A stretch of 64,000 bases of DNA, from the NCBI RefSeq assembly GCF_900129155.1, contig NZ_FQVF01000006.1, forward strand, positions 1 through 64,000, read 5' to 3'. The position numbers and the translations under genes were made by a program. Below the pieces are notes generated by a model. It was not told the DNA's origin, made no database searches, and was given only the letters and a program-made list of their open reading frames with translations. Positions within the stretch are counted from its first letter, which is position 1. Each line of letters starts with the position of its first letter. The DNA comes from Marinomonas polaris DSM 16579 (GTDB lineage: Bacteria; Pseudomonadota; Gammaproteobacteria; Pseudomonadales; Marinomonadaceae). Of this stretch, positions 34,125 through 44,100 are shown one piece after another.

Positions 34125-34667
34125 ATGCTTTACGACGATTTTTACGTTAAATCCCTAATACAAACAATAGAAGACTGGCCAAAACAAGGTATAAGCTTTC
34201 GAGACATTACTCCCATTTTTAGTGACCCTAAAGGCATGAGAATGGTTGTTGATGCTTATGTGCATCGCTACATTGCAACAGATATCACTCATATTGCCTG
34301 CATTGATGCTCGAGGCTTTTTAATTGCTGCTGTTTTAGCCTATGAACTGCAAAAGCCGCTTATCTTAGTGCGTAAAAAGGGCAAGCTTCCAGGAAAAACC
34401 ATTTCACAAAAATACGCTTTGGAATACGGTGAAGCGGAATTGGAGATCCAAGAAGGCGCAGTAAAAGCAGGCGATGAAGTATTGTTATTTGATGATTTGA
34501 TAGCGACTGGTGGTACCCTATTTGCCGCTATCAAACTATTGACCAGCCAAGGTGCGAATATAAAAGAAGTGGCAGCTATTATAGATTTGCCTGATCTAGG
34601 CGGAAGTCAAAAACTAAGAGACAGTGAAATACCTGTTTTTAGCCTTTGCGCTTATGATGGTGAATAA
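34125..34667 (+). CDS. apt: Adenine phosphoribosyltransferase
   Basis: This 180-residue purine-salvage enzyme makes AMP from adenine and PRPP. The PRPP-binding motif LLFDDLIATGGTL, the early FRDITPIFSDP loop and RKKGKLPGKT are standard. It lies 24 bases after anr, an order conserved in pseudomonads. A terminator follows. Confidence 0.96.
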   Translation: MLYDDFYVKSLIQTIEDWPKQGISFRDITPIFSDPKGMRMVVDAYVHRYIATDITHIACIDARGFLIAAVLAYELQKPLILVRKKGKLPGKTISQKYALEYGEAELEIQEGAVKAGDEVLLFDDLIATGGTLFAAIKLLTSQGANIKEVAAIIDLPDLGGSQKLRDSEIPVFSLCAYDGE

Positions 34668-34686
34668 TGCTCGAATGTTAACAAAT

Positions 34687-34712
34687 AAAAAGGTGGCATA
34701 AGCCACCTTTTT
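34687..34712. terminator. Bidirectional terminator between apt and yfaZ
   Basis: AAAAAGGTGGC pairs with GCCACCTTTTT across an ATAA loop, giving T-runs on both strands for the converging genes. Confidence 0.92.
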
Positions 34713-34737
34713 ATTTTCAAAAAAATATTTACTGTTA

Positions 34738-35301
34738 TTAAAAGTCTACTGTTGCACCAATAGAAAGACCTTTGTCAATTTCTTTACGAGAATCATCTTC
34801 ATATACAGTTACTGTTTTGCCATATCGAATAAACGCACGTGCATTGCGCATAGTCATGTATTCAGCACGAAATTCATAAGTGTACATATGATCTAAGTTG
34901 GAGATGGATAATACTTGTGGTGAGTAATACACAGAGCCATAGATACTAACTCGATTCGCTTCTGGTAAGGTGTATCGGTACCAACCACCTAAAGCAAGCG
35001 CAACAGATAAGTCGTCCTTCTTGTCTAAATCTGCATCGATAGCATATAGTCTAATACCAATACCTGCTTGAAGCGGTCCACTAGTATCTGAGTCTTCAAC
35101 AGTGACACCTATATGTGCAGTAGAGGTATTTTTGTCATCATTATGAGTCACGCCGCCATTAACGCCGAACGCTCCCATATTCAAGTTAATATCACCTTTT
35201 ACTGTATCATTCGTTAGACTAACTCCAGCGGATGATGCATTGACGATAGAAGACCCTAAAATACCGACGGTTAACAATAGAGCTTTATGCGTTAGGTTCA
35301 T
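34738..35301 (-). CDS. yfaZ: YfaZ-family outer-membrane beta-barrel protein
   Basis: This 187-residue protein has a signal peptide (about 22 residues, ending SIVNA) and alternating beta-strand patterns across the mature part, such as GDINLNMGAFGVNGGV and GIGIRLYAID. It ends in a C-terminal phenylalanine, as expected for an outer-membrane barrel. The pattern fits the YfaZ family, whose function is unknown. It lies 10 bases after ttcA and could share its transcript. Confidence 0.8.
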   Translation of the reverse strand: MNLTHKALLLTVGILGSSIVNASSAGVSLTNDTVKGDINLNMGAFGVNGGVTHNDDKNTSTAHIGVTVEDSDTSGPLQAGIGIRLYAIDADLDKKDDLSVALALGGWYRYTLPEANRVSIYGSVYYSPQVLSISNLDHMYTYEFRAEYMTMRNARAFIRYGKTVTVYEDDSRKEIDKGLSIGATVDF

Positions 35302-35311
35302 TTCTATTATC

Positions 35312-36151
35312 CTATAATGAAATAATATTTAATCGGTCAAAGGCCGCGGGCGACTGTTTTAACCCTTTAAAGTCGAATAGTTTTGTGTCTGCCAAATGCG
35401 ATGGAACGACATTTTGAATAGCAGAAAACATGGTTTCCGTTCTACCAGGAAATTCTTTTTCCCACTTTTGTAACATGTCTTTTACGACTTGTCTTTGTAA
35501 GTTCTCTTGAGAGCCACAAAGGTTACAAGGGATAATAGGATATTCCTTCATCACAGAGAAGGCTTCAATATCTTCTTCTTTGCAGTAAGCAAGAGGACGG
35601 ATAACGATATGTTTACCATCATCGCTTAGCAATTTTGGTGGCATAGACTTTAACTTACCACCAAAAAACATATTCAAGAATAATGTTTCAAGAATATCAT
35701 CTCTGTGATGGCCAAGTGCGATTTTAGTCGCTCCAATTTCCTCAGCAAAACCGTATAAGGAACCACGGCGCAAACGAGAGCATAAGCCACAAGTGGTTTT
35801 CCCCTCAGGCACAATTTCTTTTACGATGCTGTAAGTATCGCGTTCTAAAATATGAAAATCCACACCTAGCGCTTCCAGATAAGCAGGTAAGATATGCTCA
35901 GGAAAGCCAGGTTGCTTCTGATCTAGATTCACAGCAACAATACTAAAATTTATAGGTGCGCTAGCCTGAAGGTTCCGCAAAATTTCAAGCATAGTGTAAG
36001 AGTCTTTGCCTCCAGATAAACACACCATCACTTTGTCACCTTCTTCAATCATATTGAAGTCAGCAATAGCTTGGCCGGTTAATCTGCGAAGGCGTTTTTG
36101 GAGCTTGTTCAGCTCTAACTTTTCTTTAGGTCGAGTAGATAAATCCATCAT
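35312..36151 (-). CDS. ttcA: tRNA 2-thiocytidine(32) synthetase TtcA
   Basis: This 279-residue iron-sulfur enzyme adds sulfur to cytidine 32 of tRNA. The PP-loop [10 protein letters not shown] binds ATP, and the two CXXC motifs ([11 protein letters not shown] and [10 protein letters not shown]) hold the cluster. The length is close to that of other TtcA proteins. The ATG could be at 36151 or 36148. It may be fed with sulfur by the same cysteine desulfurase route as TusA. Confidence 0.95.
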   Translation of the reverse strand: MMDLSTRPKEKLELNKLQKRLRRLTGQAIADFNMIEEGDKVMVCLSGGKDSYTMLEILRNLQASAPINFSIVAVNLDQKQPGFPEHILPAYLEALGVDFHILERDTYSIVKEIVPEGKTTCGLCSRLRRGSLYGFAEEIGATKIALGHHRDDILETLFLNMFFGGKLKSMPPKLLSDDGKHIVIRPLAYCKEEDIEAFSVMKEYPIIPCNLCGSQENLQRQVVKDMLQKWEKEFPGRTETMFSAIQNVVPSHLADTKLFDFKGLKQSPAAFDRLNIISL

Positions 36152-36270
36152 ATATACGCTGTAAACAAAACGCGACTATATTACTATAAGCATGAAGCTA
36201 CCGCATCAAAAATGGATAATATAAGGCAAAAGTGTATAAAAAATCACTTTCTCACTGTTTATATAGGTTA

Positions 36271-36795
36271 TCAGTTATCTTTGCTTATAAATTGTAATGT
36301 TGAGCGACAACCTTTGCAGATGTATTCAACACCGCGCTGAGCTCTGGTGTGACGCTGTTTAGTAAATTGATGTTTTTGGCAGGAGCAGTGGTATTCAAAG
36401 GCTTGCTTTTGTGGAGGAACATCAAAGGTATGTGTTCGATTTGGTCGGATGCCATATACCTTAAGCATAACAGCTTGCCACTCTTTGCCATGAGGTTTCA
36501 CCGTGTTACCGTAGATTTGAAATACAATGATATGAGCAACTTCATGTGGAACAACGGTGTTTAAGAATTCAGCCGGGCTTTGTTGATACATGAAATGGTT
36601 AAACCTCAGTTCATTTTTTTGCAGATGTGCGGTACCTGCAGCCCTGCCTCTTTGCTTTAAATTACATGACGAGCGTTTAAATTTATTACCAAAAAACGCA
36701 TCAGCTTTATCAAAGCAATGATCGGCTTTTTCAATAATGATGCTCAACACATCTTCGTCGTAGTTTAAGCTCGTCTGTCGAGAGGTTAAGGGCAT
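36271..36795 (-). CDS. sprT: SprT-family zinc metalloprotease-like protein
   Basis: This 174-residue SprT/SprT-like protein has the zinc-binding HEVAH motif near residue 84 (TVVPHEVAHIIVFQ), a later histidine (VKPHGKEW), and a C-terminal zinc ribbon with cysteine pairs (YHCSCQKHQ and YICKGCRS). The eukaryotic relative Spartan cleaves DNA-protein crosslinks. Its start overlaps the end of recQ by 10 bases, which links it to DNA repair, although bacterial SprT activity is unproven as far as I know. Confidence 0.9.
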   Translation of the reverse strand: MPLTSRQTSLNYDEDVLSIIIEKADHCFDKADAFFGNKFKRSSCNLKQRGRAAGTAHLQKNELRFNHFMYQQSPAEFLNTVVPHEVAHIIVFQIYGNTVKPHGKEWQAVMLKVYGIRPNRTHTFDVPPQKQAFEYHCSCQKHQFTKQRHTRAQRGVEYICKGCRSTLQFISKDN

Positions 36796-38552
36796 AATGT
36801 AGCTTTCTCTTTTAAATCTACCTCATGAATGATTTTAATGAGCGACTCAGCAAAATCAGCCACTTTTTCTTTTGATAAACCAGTTAAGCGACTCAATGAA
36901 GCAATAGAGTTTGGCTTATGCAAGCAAATTAACCTAAGTTGGGTATCACTTAAGTCCAGTTTGCCGTAGCTATACTTCCAAGCCAATATTTTATGCCAAT
37001 TTATGCTGTCTATTGCAAGATGCTCTTCTTGAAGGGCCGGGTAATAATGCTCACTAGGAATGATTATTTGTGTTTTTCCTTGAAGTACACTCCGTGATTT
37101 CTCGTTGATATGTACGGCAAAAACACTATGTACTCCAAGCGTAATATAATCGTAGGCAATTAAATGCCTTATAACTGATTTCCATTGCACTTCACTTAAC
37201 TCTTTGCCTTTGCCAAATAATGGTAACGACTCTGCCCCAACGGCCGAAACTACTTTGGTTTTCTTCCCAAGTAAAATTTGGATAAGTAGCGAAAAAGGCT
37301 GAAGTCCTTTTGTGTGATAAATCAGCGATAAAAGCTTCTGACTAGCAGTCGTCATATTCTGTTCGGATTTGTTTGAAAGACATCGATCACAATGTTGGCA
37401 AGCAGGGATGCTCTCATCAAAATGTGATAGCAAATTTTGTCGTCTACAGCCACGTCCTTCTAAAATACGAAACAAACTGCCTAAATGTTGTATTTCTCTT
37501 TCTGCCGCCAAAGGCTGCAGTGCTGCCAGTTGTTGTGCTTGAAGCATATCCTGCAAACCATATAGCAACAAAGACTTCGCCGGTTTTCCATCACGTCCTG
37601 CTCGCCCGACTTCTTGAAAATAAGACTCAGGACTGCTTGGCAAGTCTAAATGAACAACAAATCGTACATGAGCAATATCAATACCCATACCATAAGCAGT
37701 GGTTGCCACCATTATTGTGCCCTGCTGCTCAGCAAAGATCTTGTGATTCTTTTGTTTGTCTTCCTCCAACATAGCTGCGTGATAACTTAAACTAGGTAAG
37801 CCAAGTTTGCTCAACCACCCTGCTAGCTCTTCAGTTTTTTTCCGAGAGCGGCAATAAATAATGCCTGTTTCGCCTGGAACTTCATGATGCAGAAAGTACA
37901 AAATCTGCTGTTTGGCTTTTCTTTTTTGCGCTATCTGGATCTTGATATTGGTACGATCAAAACTATTGCGTAGCAGCAGGCAATTTTGAAGTTGCAACGA
38001 CTCTTGAATCGTCAGCATGGTTTTTTGGTCGACGGTGCCCGTAAGAGCAATAATAGGAACGTCGGGGAATGAAGATTTTAGCTGGCCAAGTTGACTGTAT
38101 TCTGGCCTAAAAAAATTTCCCCACTGAGAAATACAATGAGCTTCGTCAATGGCAAATAACGAAATTTCAAAGCTGTGTAAAAAGCCTATGACCGAAGGTT
38201 GAACAAGCTTTTCTGGCGATAAGTAAAGCAAGTCAATATGCTGATGCCGTAATGCCCAAATGAGATCATCTTGTTCGCCAGGATTCAGAGTAGAGTTAAG
38301 AAACTTAGCTCGTATGCCTTTTTTGTTTAATTCTTCTACTTGCTGCGACATAAGTGATAGCAAAGGACTAACAATGACAGCAACACCATTTCGCATAAGT
38401 CCAGCAGCTTGGTATGCCAAAGATTTCCCGCCACCAGTTGGTGCAGCTAGTAAAACGTCACGTCCTGCGCATAAAGCATCTATCGCCTGTTCTTGCAAAG
38501 GACGATATTCTGAATAGCCTAGACGTGAAAGTGTGCGCTTCTTTAGATTCAT
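36786..38552 (-). CDS. recQ: RecQ-type ATP-dependent DNA helicase
   Basis: This 588-residue superfamily II 3'-5' helicase has the Walker A motif APTGGGKSLAYQ, the DEAH box (IDEAHCISQWG), the QEVGRAGRDG motif VI, a four-cysteine zinc site (GCRRQNL, then ACQHCDRC), a winged helix, and a shorter C-terminal region that may be a degenerate HRDC domain. The ATG at 38552 has AAGGGA ten bases upstream and is preferred over the GTG at 38573. The aromatic-rich loop after the DEAH box reads WGNFFRPEY where RecQ normally has WGHDFRPEY. RecQ unwinds DNA in recombination repair. Confidence 0.9.
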   Translation of the reverse strand: MNLKKRTLSRLGYSEYRPLQEQAIDALCAGRDVLLAAPTGGGKSLAYQAAGLMRNGVAVIVSPLLSLMSQQVEELNKKGIRAKFLNSTLNPGEQDDLIWALRHQHIDLLYLSPEKLVQPSVIGFLHSFEISLFAIDEAHCISQWGNFFRPEYSQLGQLKSSFPDVPIIALTGTVDQKTMLTIQESLQLQNCLLLRNSFDRTNIKIQIAQKRKAKQQILYFLHHEVPGETGIIYCRSRKKTEELAGWLSKLGLPSLSYHAAMLEEDKQKNHKIFAEQQGTIMVATTAYGMGIDIAHVRFVVHLDLPSSPESYFQEVGRAGRDGKPAKSLLLYGLQDMLQAQQLAALQPLAAEREIQHLGSLFRILEGRGCRRQNLLSHFDESIPACQHCDRCLSNKSEQNMTTASQKLLSLIYHTKGLQPFSLLIQILLGKKTKVVSAVGAESLPLFGKGKELSEVQWKSVIRHLIAYDYITLGVHSVFAVHINEKSRSVLQGKTQIIIPSEHYYPALQEEHLAIDSINWHKILAWKYSYGKLDLSDTQLRLICLHKPNSIASLSRLTGLSKEKVADFAESLIKIIHEVDLKEKATLCP

Positions 38553-38648
38553 TTGCGAATTATCCCTTAACACGACACTTTCTGCATCGATTTTTCGCCT
38601 TCTTTTCGCTAGAATCAGTCACTTAATTTGTATTAGGGAAACATTTGC

Positions 38649-39293
38649 ATGGCACACCAACCTCTTGATGATCTTGAGTTAGAGACGTTAGAAAATTTTT
38701 TGGAGTCGGATCAAGTTCATGAGGAATGTCAGAACTTTGTTATGGCTCATGGCTTCTTAACGGCACTGTCTATTTGTCCTGTTCTGACAGCCGAAGATAA
38801 GTGGCTGCCTGTTATTTTTGAAGACACTCCGCAATTTGAAAATGAAAAACAAGAGAAGCAAATACTTCAGTACCTCTCACGCCTTTTTATCGACATTCAA
38901 AAAGAGTTAGAGTCGGAAGAGGGATTTATGGTGCCTTGCGAACTTGAAATGGCCTCGTCACCAGAAGAACTAAGTGAATTGCAGGAATGGGCTACCGGTT
39001 TTATGGAAGGTGTGTTCATGACAGAGAGTCATTGGTTTGAACCGGAGAAAGAAGAAGTCGTTGCCGAGTTGTTATTACCAATCATGGTTGCGTCTGATTT
39101 GTTTGATGATGAAGAAGTTGTTCAAATTCGCGAAAGCGAAAAGTTAACTAATTCATGTATTGCTCAGATTCCAGAAGTGGTTACAGATTTGTTTTTAGTA
39201 CTGCGTACGGAACCTGAAAAGCGACCATTCCCAAAGGTTCAACCTAAAGCGAAAGGCAATAACAACAAGAAGAAAGGTAGTAAAAGGTCTTAA
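38649..39293 (+). CDS. YecA/YgfB-type UPF0149 family protein
   Basis: This 214-residue acidic protein matches the UPF0149 (YecA/YgfB) family. The early DLELETLENFLES and VMAHGFLTALSICP, and the later ELQEWATGFMEGVFM, are characteristic. The C terminus is a short basic tail rich in Lys and Asn (KAKGNNNKKKGSKRS) that lacks the SEC-C zinc motif seen in YecA itself. The function is unknown. It is divergent from recQ. Confidence 0.82.
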   Translation: MAHQPLDDLELETLENFLESDQVHEECQNFVMAHGFLTALSICPVLTAEDKWLPVIFEDTPQFENEKQEKQILQYLSRLFIDIQKELESEEGFMVPCELEMASSPEELSELQEWATGFMEGVFMTESHWFEPEKEEVVAELLLPIMVASDLFDDEEVVQIRESEKLTNSCIAQIPEVVTDLFLVLRTEPEKRPFPKVQPKAKGNNNKKKGSKRS

Positions 39294-39302
39294 TTGAAGC
39301 GA

Positions 39303-39332
39303 CTTGTTTGTAACATTAACATTACAAGCAAG
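39303..39332. repeat. Hairpin between the UPF0149 gene and the HsbR-like gene
   Basis: CTTGTTTGTAA and TTACAAGCAAG pair over 11 bases with one G-T pair and an eight-base loop. The right arm includes the stop codon of the minus-strand gene. No T-run follows in either direction, so it is a weak candidate for a shared 3'-end hairpin of two converging genes. Confidence 0.45.
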
Positions 39333-40473
39333 GACTCCTAAGAGCAACGAGAGTAATATCATCTAGTTGCTCTGATTCACCTAAATACTCAGCAAGTTGC
39401 TGCTCTATGATTTGTTGCGCAGTAATTAGGCTTTTTTCAGCATAAGCGTTCGATATAAGGGTCTTGACCTTATTATCTCCAAGCATTTCTTCGTGACAAT
39501 TTTTAAGTTCTAAAACTCCATCAGATACAATAATCAACGTGTCTCCCGCGTTTAACTTATTGCTTTGTAAGTCTGCTTCGAACTCAGTGGCAGAAAGAAT
39601 GCCAAGCGGCATATGATTGGACTGTAAATAGTCTACTGAGCTATTGGAGCGTCTAATAAAAGCATTAGGCATTCCTCCACCCCAATAAGTGATTTCACCT
39701 TCTTGTGTCATAAGAATGAGATAGCCTGCACAAAACATATAATCGGGCAATATACTGAACAGTATTCGATTAATTCGAACTGCTAACTCATTTACACAGA
39801 CCAAATCATCAACTGCATCAAAGAATGTTTGCATGACGGGTAAAGCGCCAATCGAAGCTGGCAAGCCATGTCCCGTAAAATCTCCTACAAAAACAAGACG
39901 GGCAGCATCTGCGCGAGTTTTGACTAAGGCTAAGTCCCCATTAAAGCTGGCGGCAGATAACCTAGTAATGGCGACTTGTTCTGAGTTTTTTTCACTTCGA
40001 GTTTGAATATGATCAAGTACATGATGAGCCATTTCATGCTCTCGCTCTATCATCGTTTGATAGTAAGTCAGCGCTTTGTTTTTTCGATACATTTCTTTCA
40101 TTAGCTCGACATGACGCATGTGCGTTTTAAGTCGAATATTGAAAAGCACCTCATTAAATGGCTTGGGAATAAAGTCATCCGCGCCTGCTTTAAAACACTT
40201 GTCCATTACTGAATCAGCTGTATGAGAAGCAAGAAAAATCATCGGAACAAAACGGCTGCCTGACAAGGCTTTAAGTTTTTTGACTAAATCATAGCCACTA
40301 CCGCCCTTTACAATCACATCAAGAGTAACTATATCGGGAGCATAGTTTTCAAATGCAAGAATAGCCTCTTCGTAACTGGCTACACTTTTGACTTTCACGC
40401 CTTCTTTCTCTGCGCATAAAGAAATAATTTCGCGATAAACTGGTTCACTGTCTACGCATAATAATTTCATCAT
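39322..40473 (-). CDS. Receiver-PP2C phosphatase response regulator (HsbR-like)
   Basis: This 383-residue protein has a receiver domain (about residues 1-125, phospho-acceptor aspartate in IVTLDVIVKGG, lysine in FIPKPFN) and a SpoIIE/RsbU-type PP2C phosphatase domain (GDFTGHGLPASIGA, then IVSDGVLELKN, then DDITLVAL). When phosphorylated it should dephosphorylate the STAS protein encoded eight bases upstream. P. aeruginosa HsbR has an additional C-terminal serine-kinase domain; this protein stops right after the phosphatase. It is the last gene of the mks-bolA-hsb gene string. Confidence 0.88.
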   Translation of the reverse strand: MMKLLCVDSEPVYREIISLCAEKEGVKVKSVASYEEAILAFENYAPDIVTLDVIVKGGSGYDLVKKLKALSGSRFVPMIFLASHTADSVMDKCFKAGADDFIPKPFNEVLFNIRLKTHMRHVELMKEMYRKNKALTYYQTMIEREHEMAHHVLDHIQTRSEKNSEQVAITRLSAASFNGDLALVKTRADAARLVFVGDFTGHGLPASIGALPVMQTFFDAVDDLVCVNELAVRINRILFSILPDYMFCAGYLILMTQEGEITYWGGGMPNAFIRRSNSSVDYLQSNHMPLGILSATEFEADLQSNKLNAGDTLIIVSDGVLELKNCHEEMLGDNKVKTLISNAYAEKSLITAQQIIEQQLAEYLGESEQLDDITLVALRSPCL

Positions 40474-40481
40474 TCTAGCCT

Positions 40482-40784
40482 TTACTGAATATCAAAGCGT
40501 TTATCAAAACGAGAGATCATGAGGATGTTTTTAATAAAGGCATTAGCACCGGTTAATTGAATGTTACAGTCTGCCTCAATGGCATTGCGCATACTTAACA
40601 GCATACCAAGAGCAGCGCTATCTAAATACTCGACCATGCTCATATCAACCACGTAGGTTTTATAAGGTTTATTAAGATCAGAGTAGCCTGCCCTAAACTC
40701 ATTAAATAAAGAGAAATCAAAACTTCCAACAATAGTGATTGTAGCTATATCTTTGACATCATTAACAGTGATTGAAATACTCAT
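40482..40784 (-). CDS. STAS-domain anti-sigma factor antagonist (HsbA-like)
   Basis: This 100-residue single STAS domain protein has the phosphorylatable serine S56 in MVEYLDSAALGMLLSM. Proteins of this kind bind anti-sigma factors when unphosphorylated; P. aeruginosa HsbA controls FlgM and the swim/biofilm choice with HsbR. It lies 18 bases after bolA and eight before its presumed phosphatase. No anti-sigma factor or FlgM gene is in the window, so the partner is unknown. Confidence 0.88.
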   Translation of the reverse strand: MSISITVNDVKDIATITIVGSFDFSLFNEFRAGYSDLNKPYKTYVVDMSMVEYLDSAALGMLLSMRNAIEADCNIQLTGANAFIKNILMISRFDKRFDIQ

Positions 40785-40802
40785 TAGCTGACCGAGTTAG
40801 GG

Positions 40803-41132
40803 TTATTCGCCCTGCTCGCCTCCGTGGCATTTTGGCGATGAAGGAGCAAGCGCGTTGCGCTCACTCCACTCTTTAATTGAGTATAGATGCATAGCAAGAG
40901 CGTGAATCTTTGTCATCTCGTCTTGCAGTACTCCATAAACAAGCTGATGACGCTGAACTAGTCTCTTACCTTCGAAAGCATCGCTCACTAGAACCAACTT
41001 AAAATGTGACTCGCTTCCTGCTGGTACATTATGCATATAACTCTCGTTTTCGAGCGTCATATGATGTACATCCAATTTTTCATTGATACGTTGGTCTATC
41101 TGATTTTGTATGATCATGTCATTCTCTATCAT
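40803..41132 (-). CDS. bolA: BolA-family protein
   Basis: This 109-residue protein has the BolA class II KH-like fold. ESYMHNVPAGSESHFKLVLV and then GKRLVQRHQLVYGVL are close to the E. coli BolA core, and the conserved histidine that helps bind a shared 2Fe-2S cluster with monothiol glutaredoxin lies in RHQLVY. BolA responds to stress and affects morphology and biofilm. The start ATG overlaps the stop of the SMC-like gene (ATGA), so the two are translationally coupled. A second ATG lies 15 bases in. Confidence 0.92.
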   Translation of the reverse strand: MIENDMIIQNQIDQRINEKLDVHHMTLENESYMHNVPAGSESHFKLVLVSDAFEGKRLVQRHQLVYGVLQDEMTKIHALAMHLYSIKEWSERNALAPSSPKCHGGEQGE

Positions 41133-44100
41133 GCCGGAGTTGCTAAGTTGTCCGATTGCCCATTTAGTAAAACTTGGCCCTTTTCTTTCGGGTAAGCTAC
41201 GTCAATAGATACCGCTCCGCCTTCACGCCATACGCTAATAATCGTATCCATATTGGCAGCCATCACAGCGCGTTTATCGTCTGGCGCCGCTGCGATAACC
41301 TGTAAGCCGATGTCTTTCATGAACCCCATACACGTAGATGTCTTCACCATATCTATTTTATTGAAAGCTTCATCGAACATAGCCAATGAGAAACCACCAA
41401 CGATCTCGCCTTCCATGGTTTCATGTAAGCGATAGGTAGTAGATAAGGCAGCAGCAATCGCCAAATAGAACGGGATTTGGTGCTCACCGCCTGAACCGGT
41501 TTGAATGCGCTGGCTTAGCGTAGTTTTCTTATTTCCTTCCGCGTCTAAAATATCTACTTCGAAGTTATAGAATTTACGGTAGTCAGCAAGATCTTGTTGT
41601 TTTTCATCATCAGATATAAGTTCCTGAATAGACGCGATAGCACGAATATGATCAGGATCATTACTTAAATGTGGATCGAATAATCCGCCTACGTTGGCTT
41701 GATCTTGCGCACTAAAGCGCTCAACAAGATCTAGAATGTCTTTCATATCGCCATTTGGATAATAGCGGAATTGATAGATTTCCTGGTTAAATGGGCGACG
41801 CTTCAAGCTGTGGTTAAGCTCACGAATAATGTGCGCCACTTGATCAAGGGAGTCTTTCAATTTAGACACATAGTCTGAACGGAATGTTTCTTCTGCTTCT
41901 TTACGAGCCAATTCTGCACGCTTGGCGTATTTCGCCAACTCTGTTTCACTCAAAATATCGATTTGATAAGAAACATAGTGCTCGAACTCTTCAAACTTAG
42001 ATTCCAAGTAATCCAATTGAACATCGTTGTCTAAATTCGCATGATGGTATTTGCCATAATGATCCGCTACTTCTTTACGAACCTTTTGATCAAAGCTGCG
42101 GGCTTTTTCGCTGGCTTTGTCTGCTCGACTAATAGCCTCTTTATAGATAGCCGCACCATTTACCATACTGCCTTCTAATAAAGCGTAACGTTCGCTTGCA
42201 AATTCGGCATCGTATTTTGGATTTGATGTCAGGCGATTGCGCTCTTCATCAAGGGCAGACAAAGCCGAGCTTAGCTGACTTTTCTGTGTATTTAATGCAC
42301 CAAACTGTTCAGCAATTTGTTGACGCTCACGATCTAATTTTTTCTGATCCAGTTCGACATTTGCGATGCGCGATTTAAGCTCTTCGATGCGTTCTTGTAG
42401 TTCAGTATCGTCATGCTTTTGCAGTTGCGAAATTTCAGCTTCAACCGACTCTAGCTCTTGAGTTAAACGGGTGACAGTATGGCTGGCATTACCAATGCTT
42501 TCTGCATCAAATTGATTGTTGGCCATAACACGACCAAGCAAGGAATCAGCCTGTTCAAGACGTTGATCCGCCTTAAGGAAATTCATTAGCTCGCCACTTA
42601 GGCTTGCAAGTTGCTTTTCGCGAGACTCACGCATGCCTTCGGTATTGATACCGACCATCATGTGCGGCACAAAGCGAATAGTCGAAATGGTTCCAGCAAG
42701 TTTTAACATGCCATCTGCTGTCATGGCACTGTCTTCGCGCAGCAATTCTCGTTCTGTATCTACAGGCTTGATGCCACCCAAACGACGATTTAGATAAGCT
42801 TGAGCATGATCATTATTACAGCGAATGAAACGCAATGCGGAATTGTTATCGCCACGATTTAACCAAAGTCGTGTTTGCGTCGTATCGATAACTCGACATC
42901 CCATTAATTGACGTCGATGAGCACGGAATATACGAATGGACTCTTCTGCGTCTTCAGGTTCAACAATTAATGCTTCACGCTGAGCACCAAGATAACCTTC
43001 AATAGCATCTTGCCATTTTCTATCGGTCACTTCGGATAAGTGACTCAATGGTGTAGCAGTAATATTAGCGTCTTTTAATAAAGCAATTAGACGTTTTGTA
43101 TTTTGGGAAAGTGGGCTAACGCCGCCTTTCAAAGAAGAAACATCAGATTCTAGTTGTTTGCATTCATCTTTTAAATTCAGGATCGTACGGTTTAGCTCTG
43201 AACGCTGGCCAAAAACCTGAGATTTCTCTCTGTCTAAAATCTCATTAAGAGCCATAAGCTTCTGAGTTAATGGTTTCAGGTTGCCTTCTACGCGTCCTTC
43301 TTCCGTGATCAAGCCATTGAATGCAGCAAATTCTTTCACTAATGCGTTGGTTTCTTTTGAGAGCAAATCTTCAAAAGAGTTAAGCGCCGATAATAATAAG
43401 GTTAATTGTCGAACTTGCAGTATGGCTTTTTGATCTTGTTGACCTTGCAGAGTGAGTAATTTCTTATTTTGCTCTAATTGCTGAAGCTTCAAACCAACAT
43501 CAGAGTGCTCATACTGTTGCTCGAAACGAAGTAGCTGCCCTTGTAGTTGCTTTAATAGGCTACCTTGAGTTGCTAGCTCTTCTTCAATCTCTTCTTCGCG
43601 CTCTTTTTGCAGCTCGTATTGGTCTTGAATATCATCTTGTTTGCTACCCAGCTCATCGAAACGTGCTTCGGTTGCTATCCATTGATAATTGATTGCGCTT
43701 TGTTCTTGCTGATGCTTTTTCTCACAGTCTTGCTGAATAAGTTTTAAATCATCAATACGCTTAGAGACTTCAAGAGTTTTAGCTTCTAAGTGACGATACT
43801 CATGCAGAGACTTTTGGTAAGCGCCAACTTGCAGTGGCGCTTCTGCCAAGACGAAATCTTGCACAAAGCGTGTTGGAGAGGCAATCGGTACAAATTTTAA
43901 AGCGTTTTTGAAGTTTTTAAGGAAACTGTCCAGTGTGATCAAGTGATCTGGGCTTGGGCTTAGCTCTTCAAGATAGCGGTTGATATATTGAGTTGCTGAT
44001 GCGCTGCCTGATTTAATGTAAGGGTCTAGGCAGACTTTTTTCATCGTTTCGCGTACTTCAATCCAAGGTTTGGCCTTGTAGCTCTTGCCTTCCATCGCGT

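Noticed and set aside
37373..37774. A 133-residue plus-strand frame within recQ
   Set aside because: It is antisense to conserved helicase motifs and has no plausible start site or domain.
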